In this document: positions 1 through 9,548 of the stretch, in pieces | How positions within the stretch are numbered: the first letter of the stretch is position 1 | Layout: every line of letters begins with the position of its first letter | Source: DATKLX01 sp035542155 | GTDB lineage: Bacteria > Chloroflexota > Anaerolineae > Anaerolineales > Anaerolineaceae | Length of the DNA stretch: 20,204 bases | Reading direction: 5' to 3' | Assembly (NCBI GenBank): GCA_035542155.1 | Contig: DATKLX010000177.1 | Span: 1-20,204, forward strand | The notes under the pieces: generated by a model | Database searches by the model: none | What the model was told of the DNA's origin: nothing | The model's input: the letters and a program-made list of their open reading frames with translations, nothing else | Translations under genes and position numbers: made by a program

Positions 1-388
1 TCATTTTTTCCAACTCGCGGACTGGCTGCAACATCACGCGCCCGTTGATCGCCGATCCGGGGAAATATCGTTGAAGACCTTCCCCTTCCAGGCACAAGGA
101 TTCGGCTATTTCCTGGATCCATTGCATCGCCTCAGATCCACTCTCAGGCAGGGGAATTTTCGCCAGGCTGCAGCGACCCAAATAATGGGATATTTCGCCT
201 TTTTCCAGATCGAACAGCATTATGCCCACCCCGTCGCCAGGACAGAGTTGGGCTGTAGAATGAAGGATTTTCGGAAGCGCCAGGGAGAGTTCGAACTGGC
301 CGGCAACTTCAACCGCCGCGTCTAGCAGGTTAAGTGAAACCGGATTGGACGGCAATGGTTCTTCAGTGAATTGAGGATCGGCCAGCAT
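1..388 (-). CDS. GAF-domain-type sensory protein, N-terminal part (runs off left edge)
   Basis: The minus-strand frame is open from the ATG at 388 to the window edge (129 codons plus one base), so the C-terminus is missing. It opens with an acidic stretch (MLADPQFTEE). It then has a helix LLDAAVEVAGQFELSLALPK and a segment GDGVGIMLFDLEKGEI, which reads like the first helix and strands of a GAF fold. Such domains sense ligands or redox state ahead of kinase, cyclase or phosphatase modules, and which module follows cannot be seen. The start at 388 has AAGGA five bases upstream. An in-frame ATG at 427 with GGAAG nine bases upstream would add 13 residues that look less protein-like. A promoter lies at 471-499. 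The GAF call is from pattern only; other small-molecule-binding folds are possible. Confidence 0.6.
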   Translation of the reverse strand, partial: MLADPQFTEEPLPSNPVSLNLLDAAVEVAGQFELSLALPKILHSTAQLCPGDGVGIMLFDLEKGEISHYLGRCSLAKIPLPESGSEAMQWIQEIAESLCLEGEGLQRYFPGSAINGRVMLQPVRELEKM

Positions 389-470
389 CGATGTCCTTAG
401 CCCGACGCCCCCTATCTGGCGCCCCATGGTAATAATCTTCCGTCAGTTTAAGGCAATGAACCTAATAACC

Positions 471-499
471 ATTATAACGAAAGAAACCTGGAGCACAAT
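471..499 (-). promoter_or_regulatory. Promoter for the GAF-type gene
   Basis: On the minus strand a perfect TATAAT (476-471) is preceded by TTGTGC (499-494) with a 17-base spacer. Transcription would begin near 464, giving a leader of roughly 75 bases before the ATG at 388. No equally good box was found for the divergent plus-strand gene at 666. Confidence 0.55.
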
Positions 500-665
500 C
501 TACCAATGATATTGATTTACAGTGATATTAATCCTTTCGATCCCGAAAATCGTCGTTCCACTGCTTTCCCTGAAGGACAAATCAGGGTAAACTAGAGAGC
601 GTTCTTCGGTCATCGCACCGTTTCCAGCAAATAAAATCTAAGCCAGAAGGAGAAACCATATTCTT

Positions 666-1565
666 ATGGACATCGAGCTGACCTCCTACGCGGGTTGGTC
701 TAACTGTATCCGAGTATCGAATCCACTGGTGGACCTTGTCATTACGACGGTTGTTGGGCCGCGGGTGATCCGCTTTGGCTTCGTTGGCGATCGGAACGAA
801 TTCAAAGAATATTCCCAGATGCTCGGCAAGACCGGCGGCGACGAATGGCGAATTTACGGCGGTCACCGCCTCTGGCACGCCCCCGAACAGATGCCGCGCA
901 GCTATTATCCAGACAATGGCGATGTGGAATACCTCCTGCTCGCGGACGGCGCCCTTCTCATACAACCGGTCGAGCACACTACGGGCATCCAAAAAGAGAT
1001 CGAGATTCACCTGGATCCTCAGAAAGCCCGTGTCCAGGTCATTCACCGGCTGCGCAACTGCGGGCTGTGGGATGTGGAGCTCGCCCCCTGGGCGTTGAGC
1101 GTGATGCGCCCAGGTGGAACGGCCATCCTGCCCCTGCCGCCCAGACAGCGCCACGACCAGAACCTGTTACCGGTAAACTCTCTGTCTATGTGGGCATATA
1201 CCGATTTCTCCGACCCGCGTTGGAGCCTGGGAAACCAATACCTGCTCCTTCGCCAAGACCCGCAGCGCGTTGCGCCGCAGAAGATCGGTCTGATGGATTG
1301 CGCGGGATGGATCGCCTGCGCGAACGGCGGGCACCTGTTTGTGAAGAAATTTCAATATCAGGCGAGTGCGTCTTACCCGGATTTCGGCAGCAACGTCGAG
1401 ACCTTCACCAACGACGAAATGCTCGAGTTGGAAACCCTCGGCCCGATTGCGCGCCTCCAGCCAGGTCAGACAGTCGAACACCCCGAGACCTGGCTGCTGT
1501 TCCGCGACGTTACTACTCCGCAAAACGACGCCGACGTGACCAAAGCGTTGCTTCCGTTGATTTAA
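666..1565 (+). CDS. DUF4380 family protein (aldose-epimerase-like fold suspected)
   Basis: 299 residues. The N-terminal half carries the pattern I associate with DUF4380: GWSNCIRVSN, TTVVGPRVIRFGF, GKTGGDEWRIYGGHRLWHAPE and a YYPDN segment. The many Trp/His/Asp residues and the beta-rich, carbohydrate-active look suggest a galactose-mutarotase-like sandwich. No catalytic assignment is established and no reaction can be claimed. There is no signal peptide, so it is probably cytoplasmic. The gene stops 30 bases before rhamnulokinase on the same strand, which suggests co-transcription and a role in handling the same or a related sugar. The ribosome-binding site AGAAGGAG (645-652) sits 13 bases from the ATG, longer than usual. 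An ATT codon in frame six bases upstream would be better spaced but is a very rare start. Confidence 0.75.
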   Translation: MDIELTSYAGWSNCIRVSNPLVDLVITTVVGPRVIRFGFVGDRNEFKEYSQMLGKTGGDEWRIYGGHRLWHAPEQMPRSYYPDNGDVEYLLLADGALLIQPVEHTTGIQKEIEIHLDPQKARVQVIHRLRNCGLWDVELAPWALSVMRPGGTAILPLPPRQRHDQNLLPVNSLSMWAYTDFSDPRWSLGNQYLLLRQDPQRVAPQKIGLMDCAGWIACANGGHLFVKKFQYQASASYPDFGSNVETFTNDEMLELETLGPIARLQPGQTVEHPETWLLFRDVTTPQNDADVTKALLPLI

Positions 1566-1595
1566 TGTCGAACTGTAATCCTCTGGAGTTGGTTT

Positions 1596-3077
1596 ATGTC
1601 CAAAAATCCTTCTTTTCTGGCGATCGATCTGGGAGCGGAAAGTGGACGGGCCGTGCTTGGCTGCCTGGAAAACAACATTTTATCGATGGAAGAGATTCAT
1701 CGCTTTGCGAACGGACCGATTGCGGTTGGATCCAGCCTCTACTGGAACACGCTCAAATTGTGGGATGAAATCCAGGCCTCGATCCACATGGCAACCCAAA
1801 AGGCGGGTCCGGACCTGGTCAGCCTGGGGGTTGATACGTGGGGAGTCGACTTCGCTCTGCTCGGTGAGGGTGACGAGCTGCTGGGCAATCCGCACCACTA
1901 CCGCGATTCGCGCAATGATGGGATGCTTGCGGAAGCTTTCCGGCGCGTTCCAAAAGAAGAAATCTACAGGCAAACCGGGATCCAGTTCATGCAGATCAAC
2001 AGCCTTTACCAGCTTTTATCTATGCGCATCCATCAGCCTTCCATTCTGGACACCGCCCAAACCTTCCTGACTATTCCCGACCTCTTCAATTTCTGGCTGA
2101 CCGGGGTGAAAGCCAGTGAATTCAGCATCTCCACTACGACCCAGTGTTACGATCCCACCCGGAAAGCCTGGGCCACAGACCTGCTTTCCAGATTGGACAT
2201 TCCTGCGCACATTTTTCAAGCCATCGTTCCCTCCGGTACCCGGTTGGGCGCGCTTCGACAATCCGCCGCGCCGGAGCTGGTTGGGAGAGCCATCGAAGTG
2301 ATCGCCACGACCTGCCACGACACGGCCTCCGCGGTTGCCGCGGTCCCCGCCAACCAGCCGGGCTACATCTTCCTCAGCTCCGGAACCTGGTCGCTGATGG
2401 GCATCGAGATCCCCGGCCCAATCATCAACGCGAAAGGGGTGGAGTATAACCTGACCAACGAAGGCGGCGCGAATGGAACCATCCGGCTTCTGAAGAATAT
2501 TTCCGGGCTGTGGCTGCTCCAGGAATGCCGGCGTGAATGGGCCCGCCACGGGCAAACGTACGACTACGGCGAGCTCACCCGGCTGGCAGAGAGCGCGGCG
2601 CCGTTCCATTCGCTGGTGCGCACATCGGACTCGCGGTTTCTGGCCCCAGGCGACATGACCTTGAGAATCCGCGCTTACTGTGCTGAGTCTCAGCAGCCGG
2701 TCCCAGAAAGCGTCGGAGAAGTTTGCCGCTGTATTCTGGAAAGCCTGGCGCTCGAATATCGCACGATCGCCGTTCAGCTCGAAGAAATGGTGGGCCATGG
2801 CCTGCCGGTGATCCACATCATTGGGGGCGGCTCCCGCAACCGGCTACTCAACCAGTTCACCGCCAACGCCACCGGAAAAACCGTGATCGCCGGGCCGGTG
2901 GAGGCGACATCGATTGGGAATATCCTGATCCAGGCAATCTCGATGGGGATGCTTGGGTCCATCCAAGAAGGACGGGCTCTCGTCCGCCGCTCCTTCGACC
3001 TGGAACCCTACAGCCCGATGGATGCTTTGACCTGGGAAAAAGCGTACGACCGCTACCGGAATCTACCCGTGAGTTAA
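1596..3077 (+). CDS. rhaB: Rhamnulokinase (FGGY carbohydrate kinase)
   Basis: 493 residues, the usual size for RhaB, which phosphorylates L-rhamnulose with ATP to L-rhamnulose 1-phosphate in the cytoplasm. Visible FGGY features in order: the N-terminal phosphate loop DLGAESGRAVLG (about 11-22), the substrate-side DTWGVDFALLG (80-90) and NPHHYRDSRNDG (98-109), the SxSTTTQ segment (178-183), a CHDTASAV segment (240-247) whose Asp is the expected catalytic base, SSGTWSLMGIE (261-271), NEGGANGTIRLLKNISGLWLLQ (split by the hinge, about 288-309), and the ATP-site IIGGGSRNRLLNQ near residue 410. GGAG lies seven bases before the ATG. No isomerase or aldolase partner is in view, so the substrate call rests on family resemblance; a related deoxy-sugar ketose is the alternative. 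Confidence 0.88.
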   Translation: MSKNPSFLAIDLGAESGRAVLGCLENNILSMEEIHRFANGPIAVGSSLYWNTLKLWDEIQASIHMATQKAGPDLVSLGVDTWGVDFALLGEGDELLGNPHHYRDSRNDGMLAEAFRRVPKEEIYRQTGIQFMQINSLYQLLSMRIHQPSILDTAQTFLTIPDLFNFWLTGVKASEFSISTTTQCYDPTRKAWATDLLSRLDIPAHIFQAIVPSGTRLGALRQSAAPELVGRAIEVIATTCHDTASAVAAVPANQPGYIFLSSGTWSLMGIEIPGPIINAKGVEYNLTNEGGANGTIRLLKNISGLWLLQECRREWARHGQTYDYGELTRLAESAAPFHSLVRTSDSRFLAPGDMTLRIRAYCAESQQPVPESVGEVCRCILESLALEYRTIAVQLEEMVGHGLPVIHIIGGGSRNRLLNQFTANATGKTVIAGPVEATSIGNILIQAISMGMLGSIQEGRALVRRSFDLEPYSPMDALTWEKAYDRYRNLPVS

Positions 3078-3081
3078 ATTC

Positions 3082-3113
3082 AGGTCCCTGGCATCGGGAG
3101 CAGCCAGGGACCT
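3082..3113. terminator. Hairpin between rhamnulokinase and the 22-codon ORF
   Basis: A perfect 11-bp inverted repeat, AGGTCCCTGGC (3082-3092) and its complement (3103-3113), encloses a 10-base loop just after the rhamnulokinase stop. Only three T follow on the plus strand and no clean U-tract on the minus strand, so termination may be weak or factor-assisted. The hairpin also lies downstream of the minus-strand mini-ORF and could serve both transcripts. Confidence 0.5.
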
Positions 3114-3143
3114 TTCGAGAGAATAGAGGACTGTCTGTTTGAA

Positions 3144-3212
3144 TTATCCGCCGGTTCCAATCCGGTCGTCTAAAAGGATTTCGATGGTTTCATCATCAAA
3201 GTTCGTATCCAT
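3144..3212 (-). CDS. Putative 22-residue peptide
   Basis: A complete short ORF: ATG at 3212, TAA at 3146-3144. AGGAG (plus 3222-3226) sits nine bases upstream of the ATG, one of the better ribosome-binding sites in the window. The peptide starts MDTNFDDETIEILL, contains seven acidic residues and one Arg, and ends DDRIGTGG. It has no Cys, Ser or Lys and no hydrophobic segment. It lies alone in the 398-base gap between rhamnulokinase and the LysM gene, antisense to nothing, with a plausible promoter 110 bases upstream and a hairpin downstream. I do not recognise it. Options are a regulatory or leader peptide, a RiPP-like precursor with a Gly-Gly end, or the remnant of a longer gene. Confidence 0.4.
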   Translation of the reverse strand: MDTNFDDETIEILLDDRIGTGG

Positions 3213-3242
3213 TCTCGTCTGCTCCTGTTTTTGGTTCAATCT

Positions 3243-3256
3243 CGGGAAAGATCCCG
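3243..3256 (-). other. Small hairpin in the presumed leader of the 22-codon ORF
   Basis: CGGGA (3243-3247) and TCCCG (3252-3256) pair around a four-base loop, about 30 bases before the mini-ORF start on the minus strand. It could be a leader structure; this may also be chance. Confidence 0.25.
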
Positions 3257-3323
3257 TATCAATCGTTGAAAAGTTTTCTTCTCAGCTTTTCGTTTGTGAG
3301 TTTCAGAACAAATGAACGCGAAG

Positions 3324-3352
3324 AGAATAACACGTTCGACCGCTCGATTCAA
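3324..3352 (-). promoter_or_regulatory. Candidate promoter for the 22-codon ORF
   Basis: On the minus strand TTGAAT (3352-3347) and TATTCT (3329-3324) are separated by 17 bases; each matches four of six sigma-70 consensus positions. It would give a leader of about 100 bases. The rest of the 3213-3475 gap shows no gene I can support. Confidence 0.3.
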
Positions 3353-3475
3353 TAGGTTTGGAAAAAGAGTACCCATTTGGGTCATAAGTAAGGGTACAAT
3401 TGGGGAAGGTTTCTGCGACACCCCGTAGAAACAGGCTTGTAATTTTATTATCCATGAACAGGAAATTGACCAGCT

Positions 3476-4606
3476 ATGGCCCAAACTGCCAACCCTACCC
3501 CGCTTTGCCCTACGTGTGGATCACGGATCACACCCGGGGCAGAACGCTGCCTGGTTTGCGGCAGAATTCTCAATGAACCAGCTCAATCGAACGCACGATC
3601 CTCCTCGGCCCGCAAACCAGGCGTGAGGCTGAGCTTACCGATATTTCTGATTCTCTTGATCGTCTTCTTTGGAGCAGACGCCGGCCTGGCGTATTACGCC
3701 ATTCAGGGGCGCTCGAGTGGCTCCGCTGCTCAGGCCCCAACCCGGACGGCAACCGTCACGCAGACACCCACGATCACCGCCACCCTGGAGCCAACCAGAA
3801 CTCCACCGCCGCCCCCCACCGCAACCCCGCTCCCGGATATCGAGTATAAGATTGGAGACGGAGATACCTGCCTCTCGATCGCGATCCACTTCCACATTTC
3901 CCTGGCCAGCCTGCTGGAGAAGAACAACTTGCCTCAGGCATGCGACAACCTGTCTGTAGGGCAGAAGATCCTCGTCCCCCAGCCAACCGTCACGCCATCC
4001 CCGGAGCCCAGCGCGACCGCGGGAGCGACCGAGGCCGCCAAAGCGAACTGCGAGGTCGCCGATTACGAAGTGGCCGAGGGCGACAGCTTAAGCCGCATTT
4101 CGCGCATTTACAATGTATCTATGGAAGATATTAAGGTTTTCAACAATTTGCTCAACGACAATGTCCTGCAGGGATCCCACCTGCAAATCCCCCTCTGCAA
4201 GCGAAAACCAGCGGATGGGTCGACGCCCACACCCACCCAGCCGCCGGACTACGCGGCGGCAGCCCTGCTGCTACCCTTGAACGGTACTGTGTTTCCGGCA
4301 GGTGATGAGCCCGGTTTGCAGTGGTCCTCGGTTGGAAACCTGCGTGAGAATGAAGCCTATGCGGTGATCGTAATCGACGTCACCGCAGAAGCGGATACCG
4401 GCCAGCTAAAACGCCTGTACGAAACGACCCGGGAAACTCAGTTCAGCATCCCCGCAACGTTCCATTCCAGCGATGGAAAAGACCACTTCCTGACCTGGTC
4501 CATCCAGCCCGTCCGCCAGACCGGCACAAACCAATCTGGGAATCCGATCTGGAGGCCAGCCGGGCCCGCTTCTGAAATCCGCCAGTTGGTCTGGGCTGGG
4601 AAGTAG
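3476..4606 (+). CDS. Membrane-anchored zinc-ribbon/LysM protein
   Basis: 376 residues. A short cytoplasmic zinc ribbon with two CxxC pairs (C11/C14 and C25/C28) is followed by a basic stretch and one transmembrane segment (about 53-75, LPIFLILLIVFFGADAGLAY). Next comes a Thr/Pro-rich exported linker (about 88-120). Two LysM motifs follow (about 123-167 and 197-240), separated by another Pro/Thr/Ala linker. A C-terminal beta-rich domain (about 264-376, with GLQWSSVG and FLTWSIQPV) closes the protein. LysM modules bind N-acetylglucosamine chains, so it probably tethers the membrane to cell-wall or surface glycan, with the ribbon inside the cell. Four Cys in the LysM part (132, 156, 192, 241) could form disulfides. 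The ATG has only a distant AGGAAA upstream, so the start is likely but not certain. Confidence 0.8.
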   Translation: MAQTANPTPLCPTCGSRITPGAERCLVCGRILNEPAQSNARSSSARKPGVRLSLPIFLILLIVFFGADAGLAYYAIQGRSSGSAAQAPTRTATVTQTPTITATLEPTRTPPPPPTATPLPDIEYKIGDGDTCLSIAIHFHISLASLLEKNNLPQACDNLSVGQKILVPQPTVTPSPEPSATAGATEAAKANCEVADYEVAEGDSLSRISRIYNVSMEDIKVFNNLLNDNVLQGSHLQIPLCKRKPADGSTPTPTQPPDYAAAALLLPLNGTVFPAGDEPGLQWSSVGNLRENEAYAVIVIDVTAEADTGQLKRLYETTRETQFSIPATFHSSDGKDHFLTWSIQPVRQTGTNQSGNPIWRPAGPASEIRQLVWAGK

Positions 4607-4620
4607 CCTGATCACCAAGA

Positions 4621-4641
4621 CCTTAAGGGTTCCAGAAACCC

Positions 4642-4652
<11 letters not shown>
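4621..4652 (+). terminator. Terminator after the LysM gene, overlapping the converging operon's stop codon
   Basis: CCTTAAGGGTT (4621-4631), a five-base loop and AACCCTTAAGG (4637-4647) form a perfect 11-bp stem followed by TTTTT (4648-4652), a standard intrinsic terminator on the plus strand. The TAA of the minus-strand hydrolase (4644-4642) is built into the right arm, so the same element ends both convergent units; the minus-strand U-tract is poor. Confidence 0.85.
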
Positions 4653-6056
<1,404 letters not shown>

Positions 6057-6060
<4 letters not shown>

Positions 6061-6953
6061 ACTTTTTGCAGCCTTTTCTGGCGGACCGAGAAGAAGTACA
6101 GGGCGATCAGCGTAGCAATATAGGGGATCATGGCTGTGAACTGCGGGGCCACGTTGTACCCCTGTAACAGCAGCCCCAGGCCATCCGAGAAGCCAAACAC
6201 GAGTGAGATGAGGGCGATTCCCCACGGGTTTCCGTTGACCAAGATGATCGCCGCCAGTGAGATCCACCCTCGTCCGGCGGACATATTCTCTGCGAAGAGG
6301 CGCACGTAGCCCAGGGAGAGATAAGCCCCCGCCAGCCCGCAGAGCACACCGCAGACCAGGAGCGAGAGGACCCGCATCCGCGCGGTCGATACACCGCTCG
6401 AGTCCAGGCTGGCGGCGTTATAGCCGGCGGCCCGCAGGCGCAGGCCAAAGCGAGTGCGGAAAACGGTATAGGCCGACCAGGCCGTCAGCAGGACCGCGAG
6501 ATACACGATCACATTCTGACCGGAAAGGATCTGGCCGAGGACAGGAACATCTTTGATCCATGGGATCTGGAGGGAGGGGATCGCGACGATCCCGGGATCT
6601 GCGAAAACGCCTTTGACCTTGAAGGTCTGGCGCATCAGGTAGGTAGTAGCCCCCACCGCGAACAAATTGAGCCCGATACCGGTGATGAATTCGTCGGTAT
6701 GGAGGACCACGGCAAACAGGACGAAGATCAATGCCAGGAGCAGCGAGCCGAGGATGGCAAAAAGGATTCCCATCAACCAGGAGTGGAAGAAATAGGAGCC
6801 GACCACCGCACAGAACGCGCCGGCCAGCATCATCCCCTCCATGGCAATGTTGAACACTCCGGCGTAAAACGTGAACGTGCCGCCCAACGCAGCCAGGAGG
6901 ATGGGCGTCGCTCCACTGATCATACCTGTGATCAGGCCGATAAAGACTCTCAT
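6057..6953 (-). CDS. Nucleoside-type ABC transporter permease, second subunit (NupQ/YufQ-like)
   Basis: 298 residues, almost entirely hydrophobic, with about eight to nine membrane spans. The conserved motif LAALGGTFTFYAGVFNIAME...MLAGAF near residues 20-47 is typical of the branched-chain/BMP-linked permease family (BPD_transp_2). Loop signatures such as VFRTRFGLRLRAAGYNAASL (about 165-184) and ILVNGNPWGI also fit. It would form the heterodimeric inner-membrane channel with the product of 6950-8011. Its ATG overlaps the upstream permease stop as ATGA and its TGA overlaps the hydrolase start, so all are translationally coupled. The substrate (purine nucleosides or related compounds) is inferred from family resemblance. 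Confidence 0.88.
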
Positions 6954-8011
6954 ACTGCTTTTTCCTCGATATGCCCAACCACTCGCTGGCGAGCCTTGCG
7001 GCGGGCCGCGGAACGATTCATGATCGCCACGGTCGCCTCGCGGCTGGCGACGATCACCAGGACCAGGACCGCCTGGAGCACCTGGCTGATCTCATTCGGG
7101 ACGTTGGTAATCAGCTCCATCCCCAGCGCGCCGGTCTGGATCGCGCTGAAAAACAGGCCATAAAACAAGGTTCCCAGGATGTCGTTATTGGCAACGATCG
7201 CGATCATGACCCCATCCCAGGCATAATTGGCGCCCAACCCTTTAATAAAGCGGTGCGGTCCGTCCATCACCACCAGACCACCCGCCAGTCCGGCTAACGC
7301 CCCGGTCACCAGCATCACCGCCACGAAATTCTTGCGGATCTCACAACCGCCCAGGCGGGCAAACAACGAGTTCTGCCCCGACATGCGCCACTCGTAGCCA
7401 ATTTTCCAACGGTTGAACATGAACCACATGATCCCCACCGCGATCAGCATGACCGGAATGGCGCTGTTGAAGCTGCCCCAATCCGGCAGCCAACCGGCTC
7501 GATCGATTTGCGGGGTCATCGGCGAGAAGGCCTTGCGGTCCATCAGCGGGAACGAGATCGCCCAGGCGGTAAAGAAATCGGCGATCATATTGAGCATCAG
7601 GGTGACGATAAACTCGCTCATGTTGAACGCCTGGCGGAAAAAAGCAGCCAGGCCGGCCCACAATGCCCCCCCGAGCATCGCCAGGGCCAGCAGCGCCGGG
7701 ACTTCCAGGGCCGGAGGCAGGTGCAGATAGATCCCGCCGATCGTCGCCAGCAGCGCACCCATCACAAGCTGGCCGGGCTGGCCAAGGTTGACCGGCCCCG
7801 AGGCAAACGCCACTGAAGCGGAGAGCCCGGTCAGGATCAGCGGTACCGAATTCTTGATCGTGGTCGACAGCGGGTACAGGCCGAAGAGCGAATACTGGAA
7901 CAACGCCTGGTAAGTCGCCAGAGGATCATACCCCTGCACCAGTAGGATGACTGCACCGATGAGCAGCCCGATCAGGATTCCGATCAGTGCACTGATAGTT
8001 TTTTGATTCAT
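6950..8011 (-). CDS. Nucleoside-type ABC transporter permease, first subunit (NupP/YufP-like)
   Basis: 353 residues. The N-terminal span IGILIGLLIGAVILLVQGYD is followed by the family segment YDPLATYQALFQYSLFG...IKNSVPLILTGLSASVAFASGPVN (split; about 27-75) and NLGQPGQLVMGALLAT, with about nine to ten predicted membrane helices. A cytoplasmic loop near 195-215 has RLGGCEIRKNF. It is the larger partner of the permease at 6057-6953. It begins inside the ATPase stop codon (ATGA at 8011-8008) and ends in another ATGA with the next gene. The C-terminal tail (NRSAARRKARQRVVGHIEEK) is strongly basic and cytoplasmic. Confidence 0.88.
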   Translation of the reverse strand: MNQKTISALIGILIGLLIGAVILLVQGYDPLATYQALFQYSLFGLYPLSTTIKNSVPLILTGLSASVAFASGPVNLGQPGQLVMGALLATIGGIYLHLPPALEVPALLALAMLGGALWAGLAAFFRQAFNMSEFIVTLMLNMIADFFTAWAISFPLMDRKAFSPMTPQIDRAGWLPDWGSFNSAIPVMLIAVGIMWFMFNRWKIGYEWRMSGQNSLFARLGGCEIRKNFVAVMLVTGALAGLAGGLVVMDGPHRFIKGLGANYAWDGVMIAIVANNDILGTLFYGLFFSAIQTGALGMELITNVPNEISQVLQAVLVLVIVASREATVAIMNRSAARRKARQRVVGHIEEKAV

Positions 8012-9537
8012 GAAGCCTCGGGGTATCCTTCCAGCATGCGCATGCCGATATCCTCCACTGAAGTGGATTCCACGGGTAAGTCCGCAGCGATTTCTCCCCG
8101 GTACAAAACCACAATCCGGTCCGACAGCATGAACAGCTCTTCCAGGTCGGCGGAGATCAGCAGGATTGCTCTTCCAGCCTCGCGCATGGCCAGCACCTGC
8201 TCGTGGACGTATTCGATGGAGCCCACGTCCAGGCCGCGAGTGGGCTGGTCGAGGAGGACAAAGGGATTATTCAGCAGCAGCTCGCGCCCGAGGATCACTT
8301 TTTGCTGGTTTCCGCCCGAGAGGGATCGGAAAGGATCATCGCTGGAGGCCATATTGACCGAAAATTTCTTTTCGAGGTCTGTTGTGAAGCGGCGCGCGTT
8401 GGCAAAGTTCAAGAGCAGTCCCTTCCAGGCCGAAAGCGCCGGGTTCAGGCGGTGGTGAAGCATGATCGCGTTCTCCAGGATGGAGGCGTTGACGCTCGCG
8501 CCCATCTTTCCACGGTCCTGGGGGACGAACGAGATCAACTCGCGCCGCTGCAATATCGGCAGATGGGTGAGATCGATCCCTTTAACGAGCACCTTCCCCT
8601 GCTGGGGTTGGATCAGCCCGACGACTGAGTTGACCAGCTCATATTGGCCGTTGCCTTCGACTCCGGCCACACCGACGATCTCGCCGGCGCGAACGTTGAT
8701 GCTGACGTCTTTCAGCCGCTGCCGGCCTTCGGGGTCGCGGTAGGAGAGATTCTCGATCTGGCAGACCACCTCGCCATAAAGGTGCTGGCTGCGCCGAGAG
8801 GAGAAAATCACCTCTCGCCCGACCATCATGCGCGCCAGGTCCTGTTTGGTGGTCCGGTTTGCCTCGACCGTATCGACCTTTTTCCCTTTGCGCATCACGG
8901 TGATCCGATCGCTCAGCTCCATCACCTCGTCCAGGCGGTGCGAAACGAACAGGATGGTTTTACCGTTGTCGCGCATCTTTTTCAGCTCTGAAAACAATTG
9001 GGGAATTTCCTGGGGAGTGAGCACCGCAGTCGGTTCGTCGAGGATCAGAATCGAGACGTTGCGGTACAGCAGCTTGAGGATTTCGACTTTCTGGCGGGCG
9101 GCGACTGAAATCTCACCGACCTGGGCATCCGGATCCAGGTTGAACTGGAATTCAGCGATCTCTTCCGCGACCTGGCGGCGAGCTCGATCAGCATCGATCG
9201 TTCCGAACAGGCCGGCCGGCTCGGCGCCCAGGATAATATTTTCCCACACGGTGTATTCGGGGATCAGCACAATCTCCTGGTGGACCATGCCGATCCCCTG
9301 TGCGATAGCCTCTCCCGGCTCGTGAAACTGGGCCGGCTGGCCGCGGACAAAGATTTCTCCATCATCCCTGGCAACCAGGCCGTAGAGCACTTTCATCAAA
9401 GTACTTTTACCGGCCCCATTTTCCCCAACCACGGCATGGATCTCACCCTGGCGAAAGGAAACAGAAACATCGTCAAGGGCTACCACGCTGGGCGGGTAGA
9501 CCTTGACGATGTGCTCCATGCGAATGATTTCTTCCAT
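8008..9537 (-). CDS. Nucleoside/sugar-type ABC transporter ATPase, two fused NBDs (NupO/YufO-like)
   Basis: 509 residues from the ATG at 9537. NBD1 has Walker A GENGAGKST (38-46), a signature region VGEISVAARQKVEILKLL and Walker B LILDEPTAVLTPQE. NBD2 has the degenerate first loop GVAGVEGNGQYELV, an intact SLSGGNQQKVILGREL and VLLDQPTRGLDVG. The GNGQ loop and the Gln in place of the Walker B Glu are normal for this subfamily, where one site is catalytically weak. It powers the two permeases. The start choice matters: a TTG at 9558 would overlap the lipoprotein stop and add seven residues. The ATG fits the family N-terminus, although GGAAG is 14 bases away. The gene ends in an ATGA overlap with the first permease. 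Confidence 0.9.
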   Translation of the reverse strand: MEEIIRMEHIVKVYPPSVVALDDVSVSFRQGEIHAVVGENGAGKSTLMKVLYGLVARDDGEIFVRGQPAQFHEPGEAIAQGIGMVHQEIVLIPEYTVWENIILGAEPAGLFGTIDADRARRQVAEEIAEFQFNLDPDAQVGEISVAARQKVEILKLLYRNVSILILDEPTAVLTPQEIPQLFSELKKMRDNGKTILFVSHRLDEVMELSDRITVMRKGKKVDTVEANRTTKQDLARMMVGREVIFSSRRSQHLYGEVVCQIENLSYRDPEGRQRLKDVSINVRAGEIVGVAGVEGNGQYELVNSVVGLIQPQQGKVLVKGIDLTHLPILQRRELISFVPQDRGKMGASVNASILENAIMLHHRLNPALSAWKGLLLNFANARRFTTDLEKKFSVNMASSDDPFRSLSGGNQQKVILGRELLLNNPFVLLDQPTRGLDVGSIEYVHEQVLAMREAGRAILLISADLEELFMLSDRIVVLYRGEIAADLPVESTSVEDIGMRMLEGYPEAS

Positions 9538-9548
9538 CACGGGAAAGC

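Noticed and set aside
71..325. 84-codon plus-strand frame at the left edge
   Set aside because: Antisense to the GAF-like frame, which has its own promoter, ribosome-binding site and better protein character.
845..1768. 307-codon plus-strand frame spanning the DUF4380/rhamnulokinase junction
   Set aside because: Arg/Pro-rich shadow in another frame of two well-supported genes.
3236..3484. 82-codon minus-strand frame upstream of the LysM gene
   Set aside because: Cys/Trp/Ile-rich unordered sequence, overlaps the leader of the 22-codon ORF, no ribosome-binding site of note.
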